Made by a program: the position numbers and the translations under genes
Assembly (NCBI GenBank): GCA_019636675.1
Contig: JAHBXC010000001.1
Location: forward strand, 496,001-560,000
DNA length: 64,000 nucleotides
Origin: Phycisphaeraceae bacterium
GTDB lineage: Bacteria; Planctomycetota; Phycisphaerae; Phycisphaerales; UBA1924
Direction of reading: 5' to 3'
In this document: positions 32,343 through 41,605 of the stretch, piece by piece
Numbering within the stretch: position 1 is the first letter of the stretch
Layout: every line of letters starts with the position of its first letter
The notes under the pieces: model-generated
The model's database searches: none
Seen by the model: the letters and a program-made list of their open reading frames with translations, nothing else
Told to the model about the DNA's origin: nothing

Positions 32343-32363
32343 CAATGTGAGAAGGACTGAACC

Positions 32364-32843
32364 GTGACCGCCGAAACACAGCAACACTCGCCCCGCGTCG
32401 CCCCGATGGATGTCTCCCTCCTGCTCATCCGCCTCATGGTCGGCGCCATCGGCGTCTTCCACGGCGGGCAGAAACTATTCGGCCTCTTCGGGGGCTACGG
32501 CCTCAAGGCCACCAGCGAATGGATGGCCTCCATCGACATCCCCGCCCCCATGCTCTCCGCCTTTATGGCGGGCGCGACGGAGTTCTTCGGCGGCATCTTC
32601 ATCGCCCTCGGCCTCCTCACGCGCTTCTGGGGCATTGGCTTCGCCATCGCGATGCTCGTCGCGATCGTCACCGTCCACCCCAGCGCCTTCTCCGTCCAGA
32701 ACAACGGCATGGAGTTCGCCCTCAGCGTGGGCGTCATGACACTCGCCCTCGCCATCAGCGGCCCCGGGCGCCTGAGCGTCTTCACGCTCGGCGCACGCCT
32801 CGCCGGCAAGCCCGCGCTGCGCCCCCACTTCGCGCTCGCGTGA
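32364..32843 (+). CDS. DoxX family membrane protein
   Basis: The 159-residue protein has the DoxX core: LLLIRLMVGAIGVFHGGQKL, GLFGGYG, MLSAFMAGATEFFGGIFIAL, GLLTRFWGIGFAIAMLVAIV and NGMEFALSVGVMTLALAISG, in four membrane helices. DoxX-type proteins are linked to oxidoreductases and thiol or electrophile stress, but the role of this subgroup is not settled. The GTG at 32364 has an AGAAGGA site seven bases upstream. It is followed by a SnoaL-like gene, and a MarR regulator precedes it. Confidence 0.92.
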   Translation: MTAETQQHSPRVAPMDVSLLLIRLMVGAIGVFHGGQKLFGLFGGYGLKATSEWMASIDIPAPMLSAFMAGATEFFGGIFIALGLLTRFWGIGFAIAMLVAIVTVHPSAFSVQNNGMEFALSVGVMTLALAISGPGRLSVFTLGARLAGKPALRPHFALA

Positions 32844-32900
32844 AGTTCATCACACAAAGCGAAGGCCCCAGCATCACCCAGGCAATCGAAAGGAAACACT

Positions 32901-33272
32901 ATGAACCTGAACGACCTCGTCCACGACCTGATCAGCCACATCGGCCAGGGCAAGATCCTCGAAGCGATGAACACCTTCTACCACGCTGACGCCACGATGC
33001 AGGAGAACCGCGGAGCCCCGACGAAGGGCCTGGCCGCCAACATCGAACGCGAGAAGCAGTTCCTCGGACAGATCAAGGACTGGCACGGCTTCGAGGCGAC
33101 CAATGTCGCGATCACCGAGACCGCGCCGGGGACCGGCGTCGCCGCCATCGAGAACTGGCTCGAGTTCACGAACACGGAAGGCAACAGGATCCGTTACGAG
33201 CAGGTCAGCGTGCAGAAGTGGAAGGACGGCAAGATCGTGCGCGAGCGCTTCTACTACGACACGGGCGCCTGA
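32901..33272 (+). CDS. SnoaL-like / NTF2-fold protein
   Basis: The 123-residue protein has the pattern of a SnoaL-like domain: an N-terminal helix (GKILEAMNTFYHADATMQEN), REKQFLGQIKDWHGFEATNV, and C-terminal strands ending YEQVSVQKWKDGKIVRERFY. Such proteins can be isomerases, hydrolases or just ligand binders, and nothing here fixes the activity. An AAAGGAAA site precedes the ATG. The 3' end overlaps the convergent lipid kinase gene by 19 bases. Confidence 0.88.
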   Translation: MNLNDLVHDLISHIGQGKILEAMNTFYHADATMQENRGAPTKGLAANIEREKQFLGQIKDWHGFEATNVAITETAPGTGVAAIENWLEFTNTEGNRIRYEQVSVQKWKDGKIVRERFYYDTGA

Positions 33273-34180
33273 TTGGGCACACCCGCCGGCGCTTTGCGAA
33301 GCGCCGACCCCACCGGCAGCAGCACCTTCAGCGCGGCGGGCTGGACCCTGATGTCCAGCTCGCCGCTCGCATGCCCGGCGAACTCACCGTCGAGCTGCAG
33401 CTTTGCGCCCTGGGATTCGTCGATCGTCACGACCGCGCTCGTCGCGTGCTCCGAAACCAGCCACCGGCTGGCGCCCTGCCTCCCCACGCGACAGCCCACA
33501 GTCCACGACAGCGCGCGCACGCGGGAGCTGCACGGGAAGAACACCACGTCGAGCAGCCCGTCGTCCATCAGCGCGCCGCGCGCGGGGTTGATCCGACCGC
33601 CGTACTGACGCGAGTTCGCCACGACGACGAACCCGCGACGCGCGTCCACCACCCGGCGGCCATCAACATCGATCGACATGACCGGCAGGTTCGGACGCCG
33701 GAACTCGGCGATCGAAGGCCCGAGGTAGCTCAGCTTGCGGATCGGCCCGGTCCGGGCGGCGGCGACGCGCGCGACGATGCTCGAGTCCGGACCAACGCCG
33801 GCCATGATCGCGAACCAGCGCCCGTTGATCGTCGCGCCGTCGATGGACGCGACCTTCGCCGCCCCGATCGCGCGGAGCAGCGCGTCGGCGTCGGTCGTCA
33901 TGCCGAACTCGCGCGCGAAGAGGTTCTCCGTGCCGAGAGGCGCGTGCCAGATCGCCGCGTCGCTCTTTGCGAGCGCCGCGAGCTGGTGGTGAACCGTCCC
34001 GTCGCCGCCGACGATCACGACGACCTCGGCGCGCTTGACCGCGTCGGTCGACGACGGCTCGCGCGCGGAGTGTTCCTCGACTTCGTGCCCGGCGAAACCG
34101 ATCGTCTCGCGCAGGTCCCGAGCGACGCGCAGGGCGCGCCCACGGCCGGACGACGGGTTGGCGAGGATCGCGACGCGCAT
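33254..34180 (-). CDS. Diacylglycerol/lipid kinase family protein
   Basis: The 308-residue protein has the lipid-kinase signature: ILANPSSGRGRALRVARDLR, VVIVGGDGTVHHQLAALAKS, APLGTENLFAREFGM and a C-terminal beta domain with GAKLQLDGEFAGHASGELDI. GGDGTVHH replaces the usual GGDGTxNE, and LGTENL replaces GTGND, so the substrate may differ from diacylglycerol. ATG 34180 is used rather than 34192 because it lies right before the first strand. The last 19 bases overlap the 3' end of the SnoaL-like gene. Confidence 0.9.
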   Translation of the reverse strand: MRVAILANPSSGRGRALRVARDLRETIGFAGHEVEEHSAREPSSTDAVKRAEVVVIVGGDGTVHHQLAALAKSDAAIWHAPLGTENLFAREFGMTTDADALLRAIGAAKVASIDGATINGRWFAIMAGVGPDSSIVARVAAARTGPIRKLSYLGPSIAEFRRPNLPVMSIDVDGRRVVDARRGFVVVANSRQYGGRINPARGALMDDGLLDVVFFPCSSRVRALSWTVGCRVGRQGASRWLVSEHATSAVVTIDESQGAKLQLDGEFAGHASGELDIRVQPAALKVLLPVGSALRKAPAGVPNQAPVS

Positions 34181-34218
34181 CGGACGCAACAATAGTCGGC
34201 GCGAGCGCTCGCGCCGCC

Positions 34219-34253
34219 AGAAGAAAACGCCGCGGAGACCGGCTCCGCGGCGT
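34219..34253 (-). terminator. Intrinsic terminator of acnA
   Basis: ACGCCGCGGAG (34227-34237) pairs perfectly with CTCCGCGGCGT (34243-34253) over 11 bp with a 5-nt loop; on the minus strand TTTCTTCT follows. It lies 30 bases past the acnA stop. Confidence 0.75.
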
Positions 34254-34282
34254 GGCTTGGTCGATTCTTGACAGAGCAGCGG

Positions 34283-37120
34283 TCAGGCCGGCTGCATGCT
34301 CTCGTTGAGCTTCTTACGGATCACGAAGGGCAGGATGCCCCCGTGGCGGTAGTACTCGACCTCGACCGGCGTGTCGACGCGCGACATCGCGTCGAACTCG
34401 ATCACGCGCCCGTCGGGCGTCGTGGCCTTCACGTGCACCATGGCGCGGGGCTCGAACGGGTCCGGCAGGTCGAGGTCGAACACCTCGAAGCCGGTGAGCC
34501 CGAGGGTCGCGGCGGTCTGGCCGGGCAGGAACTGCAGGGGGAGCACGCCCATGCCCACGAGGTTGGAGCGGTGGATGCGCTCGAACGATTCCGCGATGAC
34601 GGCGCGCACGCCCAGGAGCATCGTGCCCTTGGCCGCCCAGTCGCGCGAAGAGCCCATGCCGTAGTCCTTGCCTGCGAGCACGATCGAGGGCAGGTTCTCT
34701 GTGCGGAATCGCATCGCGACGTCATAAATCGGCTCGATCGGGCCCGTCCCGCCCCGCTGGCTGTCGCGCGTCCACCAGCCCTCCTTGGGCTTGCCGTGCT
34801 CGCTGGCGAGTTTGTTCTTGACGCGGATGTTGCCGAACGTGCCGCGGGTCATGACTCGGTCATTGCCGCGTCGCGAGCCGAACGAGTTGAACATCGAGAC
34901 GGGCACGCCCTTCTCGAGCAGATACTTCCCGGCGGGGCTGTCGACCGGGATCGCGCCGGCAGGCGAGATGTGGTCGGTGGTGACCGAATCGCCGACGAAG
35001 ACCAGGCATCGCGCGCCCTTGATGGGCTGCACGCCGCGCGGCTCTTCGGTCATATCCTCGAAGAATGGTGGGTTCTGGATGTAGGTCGACGACTCGTCCC
35101 ACGCGTACAGGTCGCTCTCGCGCACCGGCACCTCGTTCCACATCTCGTTGCCGTTGAACACGTTCTCGTACTGCGAGCGGTACTGCTCGGAGTTGATGCA
35201 CTGCGCCTTGACCGCCTGCACCTCGGCGTGCGTCGGCCACACGTCCTTCAGGTAGACGGGCTTGCCGTCCCTGCTCGTCCCGAGCGGGTCGTGGAACAGG
35301 TCGATGTCCACGGTCCCGGCGATCGCGTAGGCGACGACCAGCGGCGGGCTGGCGAGGTAATTCGCCTTGACGTGCGGGTTGATGCGCCCCTCGAAGTTGC
35401 GGTTGCCCGAGAGCACACTGGTCGCGACGATGTCGCCCTTCTCGATCGCCGCCGCCGTCGCGTCGGGCAGCGGGCCCGAGTTGCCGATGCAGGTCGTGCA
35501 GCCGTACCCGACGGTGTGGAAGCCGATGGCCTCCAGGTCCTCGGTCAGGTTGGCCTTGTTGTAGTACTCAGTCACGACCTTGGATCCAGGCGCGAGCGAG
35601 GTCTTGACCCACGGCTTGCGCGTCAGCCCCAGCGCCCGCGCCTTGCGCGCCACCAGGCCCGCCGCGAGCATGACATCGGGGTTGCTCGTGTTCGTGCACG
35701 AGGTGATCGCGGCGATCACCACGTCGCCGTGATGCAGCGAGTAGGTGCGCCCCGCGTCCTCGACGAGCACGCCGTTGGTGGTGCGCGCATCGCCCTGCTC
35801 CTCCCGGGCGCCGGTCGAGTTGTCGAGCTTGCGCACGCCCTGGGCCGACTCGCCGCCCTCGCCGCTCCAGCGGTCGATGCGGACCGCCTCGGCCACATCG
35901 CGCTTGCCGAAGGTGTCGACCAGATCCTTGCGCCACTGCGCCTTCATGTTCGTCAGCGCGATGCGGTCCTGCGGCCTGCGCGGGCCGGCCATGCTGGGCT
36001 CGACGGTCGAGAGATCCAGCTCCAGGCGCTCGGAGAACGCCGGCTCGGGGCTCGTCTCGTCGTGGAACATGCCCATCGCCTTGAAGTACTTCTCGACCAG
36101 CTCGATCTGCTCGGCGCTGCGCCCGGTGAGGCGCAGGTAGTCGAGCGTCACCTTGTCGACCGGGAACATGCCGACGGTCGCGCCGTACTCCGGCGCCATG
36201 TTGCCGATGGTCGCGCGGTCGGGCAGCGAGAGCGTCGCGATGCCGGGCCCGTAGAACTCCACGAACTTCTCGACCACGCCGTGCGCGCGGAGCATCTGCG
36301 TCACCGTCAGCACGAGGTCGGTCGCCGTCGCGCCCTCGGGCAGCTTGCCCGAGAGCTTGAACCCGACGACCTTCGGCGTGAGGATGTAGACCGGCTGACC
36401 GAGCATGACCGCTTCGGCCTCGATGCCGCCCACGCCCCAGCCGACGACGCCCAGACCGTTAATCATCGTCGTGTGCGAGTCGGTGCCCACGCAGGAGTCG
36501 GGGAACGCGACGGTGCGCCCCTCGTCGTCCTTCTTCGTCAGCACCGCGCCCGCGAGATACTCGAGGTTCACCTGGTGCACGATGCCCGTCGCCGGGGGAA
36601 CGCAGGTGAAGTTGCGCAGGGACTTCTGGCCCCACTTGAGGAACTCGTATCGCTCGCGGTTGCGCTCGAACTCCTTCTCCGCGTTGATCGTCAGCGCCGT
36701 CTTGCTCCCGAACGCGTCCACCTGCACCGAGTGGTCGATCACGAGGTCGCACGGCACGAGCGGGTTGATCTCGTTCGCGTCGCCCCCGAGTCGCTTCATC
36801 GCGTCGCGCATCGCCGCCAGATCGACCACGCACGGCACGCCCGTGAAGTCCTGCAGCACCACGCGGCCGGGCATGAACGGCAGCTCGGTCTCCAGCGGTG
36901 CATCCGCCTTCCAGTTCGCGAGGACCGAGACGTCGTCAGCGGTCACCACGAAGCCGTCGAGATTGCGCAGCATGGCCTCGAGCAGCACCTTGATCGAAAA
37001 CGGCAGTCGCGAGACCTGCCCCACGCCCTGCTTCTCGAGCTCCTGGATGTCGTAATAGAAGAACTCGCCGTGGGAGGTCTTGAGGGATTTTCGGGCGTTG
37101 AACGGGTTGGGGCTGGACAT
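34283..37120 (-). CDS. acnA: Aconitate hydratase
   Basis: Aconitase converts citrate to isocitrate in the TCA cycle. The 945-residue protein is of the AcnA/IRP type, slightly longer than E. coli AcnA (891). Visible landmarks are [28 protein letters not shown] (here VIDHSVQVD), [30 protein letters not shown], and the cluster cysteines in [10 protein letters not shown] and [13 protein letters not shown]. The C-terminal swivel domain has [39 protein letters not shown] and [20 protein letters not shown]. The region around residue 400-440 carries a polar insertion ([20 protein letters not shown]) that explains part of the extra length. Confidence 0.97.
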   Translation of the reverse strand: MSSPNPFNARKSLKTSHGEFFYYDIQELEKQGVGQVSRLPFSIKVLLEAMLRNLDGFVVTADDVSVLANWKADAPLETELPFMPGRVVLQDFTGVPCVVDLAAMRDAMKRLGGDANEINPLVPCDLVIDHSVQVDAFGSKTALTINAEKEFERNRERYEFLKWGQKSLRNFTCVPPATGIVHQVNLEYLAGAVLTKKDDEGRTVAFPDSCVGTDSHTTMINGLGVVGWGVGGIEAEAVMLGQPVYILTPKVVGFKLSGKLPEGATATDLVLTVTQMLRAHGVVEKFVEFYGPGIATLSLPDRATIGNMAPEYGATVGMFPVDKVTLDYLRLTGRSAEQIELVEKYFKAMGMFHDETSPEPAFSERLELDLSTVEPSMAGPRRPQDRIALTNMKAQWRKDLVDTFGKRDVAEAVRIDRWSGEGGESAQGVRKLDNSTGAREEQGDARTTNGVLVEDAGRTYSLHHGDVVIAAITSCTNTSNPDVMLAAGLVARKARALGLTRKPWVKTSLAPGSKVVTEYYNKANLTEDLEAIGFHTVGYGCTTCIGNSGPLPDATAAAIEKGDIVATSVLSGNRNFEGRINPHVKANYLASPPLVVAYAIAGTVDIDLFHDPLGTSRDGKPVYLKDVWPTHAEVQAVKAQCINSEQYRSQYENVFNGNEMWNEVPVRESDLYAWDESSTYIQNPPFFEDMTEEPRGVQPIKGARCLVFVGDSVTTDHISPAGAIPVDSPAGKYLLEKGVPVSMFNSFGSRRGNDRVMTRGTFGNIRVKNKLASEHGKPKEGWWTRDSQRGGTGPIEPIYDVAMRFRTENLPSIVLAGKDYGMGSSRDWAAKGTMLLGVRAVIAESFERIHRSNLVGMGVLPLQFLPGQTAATLGLTGFEVFDLDLPDPFEPRAMVHVKATTPDGRVIEFDAMSRVDTPVEVEYYRHGGILPFVIRKKLNESMQPA

Positions 37121-37286
37121 CGAGGGCGCCTCTGCGGTTGTGGGGTTCGTTCGGAGAACGATGTGCCGGTAGCGTAGGCGCAGCGACGCGGAACGCCGAG
37201 CCCGAGAGACCTAACAAGAGCCATTCATCGCGACGGTGAAGCCGCGAGCAGCGTCGATTGCGGCGGATCGCACGACCGGACGGAGA

Positions 37287-39233
37287 TCACTCCGTTCGGG
37301 GCGTCGCGATGCTCCCGAGGATGTCCGGGCCCCCGTCGACCGGAACGAGGCGCGGGTAGCGCATCCCCCCGTCGTACGCGACGCGCACCGGGCGGATCTG
37401 GCCGTCCCACTTCACGAGCAGGTCGACGCCGCCGCGCTCGGGGGTCGCGGCCACCGCGTCGCGCAGCGACTGGGCGGAGTACTCGACGTGGTCGTCGTGT
37501 CCGGGCGCGCCGACCCCGACGATGGTCATGTCGTAGCCGAGACCGGCCCGCCACGCCGGGGAATCGAGCAGGATCTCACCGATCTCGCCCCCGTCGCGCA
37601 CGCTGACGCCGATGGACGCTCGGAGATCGGCGGCCCTCGACACGACCGACACCCGATCCGAGCGGGTGAACGGCTCGCCCGTGTACTCGAACCGAGAACC
37701 CAGCGCACGCGCGAGCGCGTCGAACCCGAGGTCCCGACGCGGCGACTCGATCCGCTCGCGGATCATCGCGTCCCAGTCGACGCCCGCGTACACGGCGCGC
37801 AGCGCGTCGACGACGTCCTGTCGGGTGTGCTCGACGACGTCCCCGGCGCCGGGCGGCGCCTTCACCCCAAAGAACGCGCGCGAGAAATCGTCCAGAGACC
37901 GCTCGTTGTTCGTGGCGCCGCGGATCAGCGCGTCGGCTTCCAACCAGAACAGACTTCCCTCGTGGTAGTAGTCCTGACGCCGGCGCAGGTTCTCGAAACG
38001 GGGCGAGGTCTCGCGCAGGTGGCGCAGCCCGGCGGCGGTGTCCTCGACGCTGCGCCAGGCGCGCCCGGGCTGCATCGCGTACCGGTGCATGCGCTCCACC
38101 AGCGCGTCCCGGAACTGCTCAAAGGTCAGCAGCCCGCTGCGCACCGACATCACATCGGTGTAGTAGGTCGTCAAACCCTCGTACACCCACATCAGCCGGG
38201 TGTCGGCCGGGGTGTGATAGTTCTCGTGCAGAAGCCCCCCCTGCGCGACGAGCTTGCCGACCCACACGTGCACGTACTCGTGGGGCACCGTGCCCATCGG
38301 CGAACCGCCGGGCTTCTCCGAATCGCGCAGCGTGCGGCTCGGGTACCGGATCAGCGTGCTCTCCCGGTGCTCGACGCCGAACCCGGGCAGGTCGTCGCTC
38401 ATCGCGATCAGATAGCGGAACTGCCCGAAGGGGAACGCGCCGAAGACCGCCTCGCACTCGGCGTGCATGCGGTTGAACTTCTCCATGCGCTCGGGAGGCA
38501 TGACGAGGAATTCCTCCGAGGGCGCCACGGCGTCGAAGGTGTGCACCGCGCCGTTCATCGGCGACATCGCCCACGACGCGAGGTGTTCGCCCATGATGGC
38601 CGGCGCGTCGACGAATATCGCCAGCGGCGCCACCCCGAGACCGACGCGCTCCACGCCGCCGTCGCGCGAACCGCGGTAGACCCTTCCCGGCGCGAGCAGC
38701 GAGGTCGAGGCGCTCCAGCCATCGGGCATCAGCAGCACGCCGTCGATCAGAAACTCGTTCTTGTCCGCGCCGCCGGGGTAGAACAGCACGGTGTTGAAGT
38801 TGATCACCCCGAGGTTCGGGCGCCCGTAGGAATCGCTCGAGCGCGAGTTCACCCAGGGCTGGCTGGCGATGTAGGAGTACCTGAGTCGGACCTCGCGCGC
38901 GTCGGGCGGGATGTCGAGCGTCTTGCGCACCGTGCGCGCCGGGTCGCGACGCCACTCGATCACGCGCCCCTTGTCGTCGCGCGCCGAGAAGTTCACGAGA
39001 TTCTGGACCGGCCCGCTCGGGTTGTGGTTCCCGGGGACCCACTCGACGAACCAGATGTCCGCGCCGCCGCGATCGTCGCGCGCGAACTCGCCCACAGGGA
39101 TCGCCATCTCGGCGTGGAGCAGGTGACGGGGCAGGTCCGTCGCGTCGACGGTGAGGCGCGCGGGCTGAGAGGCGGCGCACCCGCTGAGCAGCACGAGGGC
39201 GAGTGGGATAAGCGTCAAGCGTGCAGAGATCAT
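37287..39233 (-). CDS. M61-family metallopeptidase lipoprotein with PDZ domain
   Basis: The 648-residue protein begins MISARLTLIPLALVLLSGCA, a lipoprotein signal with lipobox LSGC. An N-terminal beta domain (FVEWVPGNHNPSGPVQNLVN) is followed by the thermolysin-like domain: PHEYVHVWVGK supplies the HExxH zinc site and WVYEGLTTYYTDV the third ligand. A PDZ-like domain follows near residue 530 (ASIGVSVRDGGEIGEILLDS). This matches the M61 glycyl aminopeptidase family. It would act on the periplasmic or outer face. The ATG at 39233 is used because it gives the signal peptide. Confidence 0.92.
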   Translation of the reverse strand: MISARLTLIPLALVLLSGCAASQPARLTVDATDLPRHLLHAEMAIPVGEFARDDRGGADIWFVEWVPGNHNPSGPVQNLVNFSARDDKGRVIEWRRDPARTVRKTLDIPPDAREVRLRYSYIASQPWVNSRSSDSYGRPNLGVINFNTVLFYPGGADKNEFLIDGVLLMPDGWSASTSLLAPGRVYRGSRDGGVERVGLGVAPLAIFVDAPAIMGEHLASWAMSPMNGAVHTFDAVAPSEEFLVMPPERMEKFNRMHAECEAVFGAFPFGQFRYLIAMSDDLPGFGVEHRESTLIRYPSRTLRDSEKPGGSPMGTVPHEYVHVWVGKLVAQGGLLHENYHTPADTRLMWVYEGLTTYYTDVMSVRSGLLTFEQFRDALVERMHRYAMQPGRAWRSVEDTAAGLRHLRETSPRFENLRRRQDYYHEGSLFWLEADALIRGATNNERSLDDFSRAFFGVKAPPGAGDVVEHTRQDVVDALRAVYAGVDWDAMIRERIESPRRDLGFDALARALGSRFEYTGEPFTRSDRVSVVSRAADLRASIGVSVRDGGEIGEILLDSPAWRAGLGYDMTIVGVGAPGHDDHVEYSAQSLRDAVAATPERGGVDLLVKWDGQIRPVRVAYDGGMRYPRLVPVDGGPDILGSIATPRTE

Positions 39234-39309
39234 CGCGGGCCCTCGATCGGGGTGATCGCTCCGGGTCGTCACGGGAAGTTGTATCGCGTCCGGCGCCGTC
39301 CGGATTCGC

Positions 39310-39888
39310 TCAGGCGGCGACGACGCGCCGGGCGTCCTGCGCGGGCTCGACGCACTCGATGCCGAGCGCGACGCGCTCCGCCGGGGTGAGGTAGATCGAG
39401 AGCTCGGCCGGCACCTGCTTGATGCCGCGCCGGCGGGCCTTGCCGATCGCGTAGCGCATCGACTGCCACACGCGCCGGCGCACGCCATCGGTGATGTTCA
39501 GCTCGCGGACCTGCATCTGCTCGATGGCCCACGCCCAGGCCATGTGCTCTTCGAGGCAGCGGGGCGAGTAGCGGTGGAAGCCGATGGCGTGGTGGCCGAT
39601 CTCGTGCAAAAAGACCGCCGCCGACATCGGCCCGCGCGGCCTGGGCGCCTCGATCAGTTTGGAGACGCTCCCGTCGGCATACATGACCTGCCACGCGACG
39701 CCCGACATGTTCGAGCGCCACTTGCGCACGCGCACGCCGTGCTCGGAGAGCATGTCGCGGACCAGCGAGTCGTAGCGAGCGCGCATCGAGTTCGCCGATC
39801 GCGCCGGCTCCAGCGGAGCGGGCGCGGGCTCGGCGCTGAGCTTCTCTGGTTCACGGTGCCTGCCCAGCAGGTCCCAGAGGGAGATCAT
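39310..39888 (-). CDS. Predicted HExxH zinc-metalloprotease-like protein
   Basis: The 192-residue protein is not one I recognise. Its clear feature is VFLHEIGHHAIGFHRYSPRC near residue 95-115, an HExxH motif, followed by LEEHMAWAWAIEQMQ, whose Glu could be the third zinc ligand, as in ImmA/IrrE-type zincins. No signal peptide or membrane helix is visible, so it should be cytoplasmic. The C-terminal part has a helical basic segment (VWQSMRYAIGKARRRGIKQV). Its ATG overlaps the fmt stop (ATGA), linking it to def and fmt. Confidence 0.75.
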   Translation of the reverse strand: MISLWDLLGRHREPEKLSAEPAPAPLEPARSANSMRARYDSLVRDMLSEHGVRVRKWRSNMSGVAWQVMYADGSVSKLIEAPRPRGPMSAAVFLHEIGHHAIGFHRYSPRCLEEHMAWAWAIEQMQVRELNITDGVRRRVWQSMRYAIGKARRRGIKQVPAELSIYLTPAERVALGIECVEPAQDARRVVAA

Positions 39889-40862
39889 CGCGCGCCCCCC
39901 TCGATGACGGCCGGCTCGGTGAAGCGGAACCCGCGCGCGAAGTCCGGCCACGCGAGAGGACGCTTGCCTTCGGGTTGCACCTCGAGAATCCGGAGCATCG
40001 TGCCTCCGCCGCAGACCACCGTGCCGAGCTCGCGATCGGCGACCGTGCCGCACGCGAGCCCCATGCTCGTTGTATCGGGATGTCCTGTCAAGTCTTGCAC
40101 TCGCAGGAGCTTTATCGTCACGCCCCCCAGCCGGACTCCAACTCCGGGCCAGGGGTTCAGCGCGTGAACGGTGCGGCGGATCCGCGGCGCGTCCCACGAG
40201 AGGTCGATCACGCCGTCTTCCTTGCGCAGCTTGCGCGCGTGCGTGACGAGCGACTCGTCCTGCGTCTGAGGGCGCAGCGCGCCGCGCGCGTGCTCGTCGA
40301 GCACGCGCAGCACGAGCGCCGGGCCGTCCTGCGCGAGCAGGTCGTGCAGCTCGCCCGTCGTCACGAGCGGGTCGATCGGGCGCTCGCTCATCCCCAGCAC
40401 CAGCCCGGCGTCCATCCGGTCGGCGAGCGTGATGACGCTGTTGCCCGTCGTCGCGTCGCCGGCCCAGATCGCGTGGTTGATCGGCGCGGCGCCGCGCCAG
40501 CGAGGCAGTCGCGACGCGTGGAGATTGATCGCGAACACCCCGTCGAGCAGCGAGGTCCCGAGCTTCTGCCCGTACGCGATGACGACCCAGGCGTCGGCGC
40601 CGAGCCCTCGCAGCGTTTCGACGACGCCGGGGTCGTTGATGTTCTCGGGTTTGAACACGCGCGCCGCGTCGACATGCTCGCCCGCCCACGCGCCGATGGG
40701 GCTGGGCGTCAGCTTCATGCCGCGACCGGCGGGCCGGTCTGGCTGCGTGACGACGCCGACGAGCCGGTGCTCGGACGCGATCGCTTCGAGGGTTGGCAGG
40801 CCGAAGGCGCCCGAGCCGAGAAAGAGGATGCGCAGCCCACGCCGCTCGCCGGCGCCGGTCAC
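39885..40862 (-). CDS. fmt: Methionyl-tRNA formyltransferase
   Basis: Fmt formylates initiator Met-tRNA. The 325-residue protein has ILFLGSGAFGLPTLEAI, VVTQPDRPAGRG, INLHASRLPRWRGAAPINHA with the catalytic Asn and His, ITLADRMDAGLVLG with the catalytic Asp, and the C-terminal tRNA-binding part (HALNPWPGVGVRLGGVTIKL). GTG at 40862 overlaps the stop of def (GTGA), which supports it over the longer frame. The def-fmt pairing is the usual bacterial arrangement, here with a zincin gene added. Confidence 0.96.
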   Translation of the reverse strand: MTGAGERRGLRILFLGSGAFGLPTLEAIASEHRLVGVVTQPDRPAGRGMKLTPSPIGAWAGEHVDAARVFKPENINDPGVVETLRGLGADAWVVIAYGQKLGTSLLDGVFAINLHASRLPRWRGAAPINHAIWAGDATTGNSVITLADRMDAGLVLGMSERPIDPLVTTGELHDLLAQDGPALVLRVLDEHARGALRPQTQDESLVTHARKLRKEDGVIDLSWDAPRIRRTVHALNPWPGVGVRLGGVTIKLLRVQDLTGHPDTTSMGLACGTVADRELGTVVCGGGTMLRILEVQPEGKRPLAWPDFARGFRFTEPAVIEGGAR

Positions 40863-41425
40863 CGGAACCTCACCGCGCGCTCGAGCTCGCGGATCGCGCC
40901 GCGTGTCTTGAGGCGCGACACCTGCGTGAAGCGGTCCATGATGAGCACGCCGTCGAGGTGGTCGTTCTCGTGCTGGATGCATCGCGCCAGGAGGCCGGCG
41001 GCGTGGAAGGTGAACTCCTCGCCGTGCGCGTCGAGAGCCCTCACGATGACCTCGGGGGGCCGGAGGACCTCGCCCCGGATCTCGGGGAGACTCAGGCAGC
41101 CCTCCTCGCCTCGGATCGGGGGGCCGATGTACTTCTCGATCCTGGGGTTGATGAAGGCCATCGGTCCCGGGGTCGCCGTGGGGGGCTCGGCGTGGATGGA
41201 TCGCTCGTCGTCCTCCGTGGGGGGCACGTCGAGGACGAAGAGTCGCCACGAGACGCCGACCTGCGGCGCCGCGAGCCCGATGCCCTCGGCGTTGTACATC
41301 AGATCGACCATGCGCCCGACGACGGAGCGGACCTCGTCGGTCACTCGCTCGATGGGCGCGGCCTTGGCGCGAAGGGAATCGGCAGGGTAATGGAGGATGG
41401 ACAGGTTCTCGGGCCGGATCGACAT
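40859..41425 (-). CDS. def: Peptide deformylase
   Basis: Deformylase removes the formyl group from new proteins. The 188-residue protein has all three family motifs: EGIGLAAPQVG, EEGCLSLPE with the metal-binding Cys, and QHENDHLDGVL with the two His ligands and Glu. The N-terminus ILHYPADSLRAKA is typical. The ATG at 41425 is the first gene of a def-fmt-zincin operon and is divergent from the TPR protein gene. Confidence 0.96.
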   Translation of the reverse strand: MSIRPENLSILHYPADSLRAKAAPIERVTDEVRSVVGRMVDLMYNAEGIGLAAPQVGVSWRLFVLDVPPTEDDERSIHAEPPTATPGPMAFINPRIEKYIGPPIRGEEGCLSLPEIRGEVLRPPEVIVRALDAHGEEFTFHAAGLLARCIQHENDHLDGVLIMDRFTQVSRLKTRGAIRELERAVRFR

Positions 41426-41471
41426 CTCCCGTAGTGTATGGAACGCCCTCGCTCGGAGCGAACGGGTACGA

Positions 41472-41501
41472 TTGACGCTTTCCTCGCCGACTCTCTAGCA
41501 T
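41472..41501 (+). promoter_or_regulatory. Possible promoter of the TPR-protein gene
   Basis: TTGACG (41472-41477), 18 bases, then TAGCAT (41496-41501). The gene starts at 41606, giving a leader of about 100 bases. Confidence 0.4.
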
Positions 41502-41605
41502 GGCGTCGCGTCGGGGCGGTTGCCCGCAACCGGTCGCGCCCTCCCCGCGGATGGGCGGGGTGAGATTCGTTCGCGTCGTCGAGTCGCTCGCAGGAGGGAG
41601 TCCCC

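Noticed and set aside
34268..37177. A 969-codon open frame antisense to acnA
   Set aside because: It is a mirror of acnA codon bias, with a His/Arg/Asp/Val-rich sequence and no domain. Other long frames of this type at 21126-24062 and 46467-49202 were rejected for the same reason.
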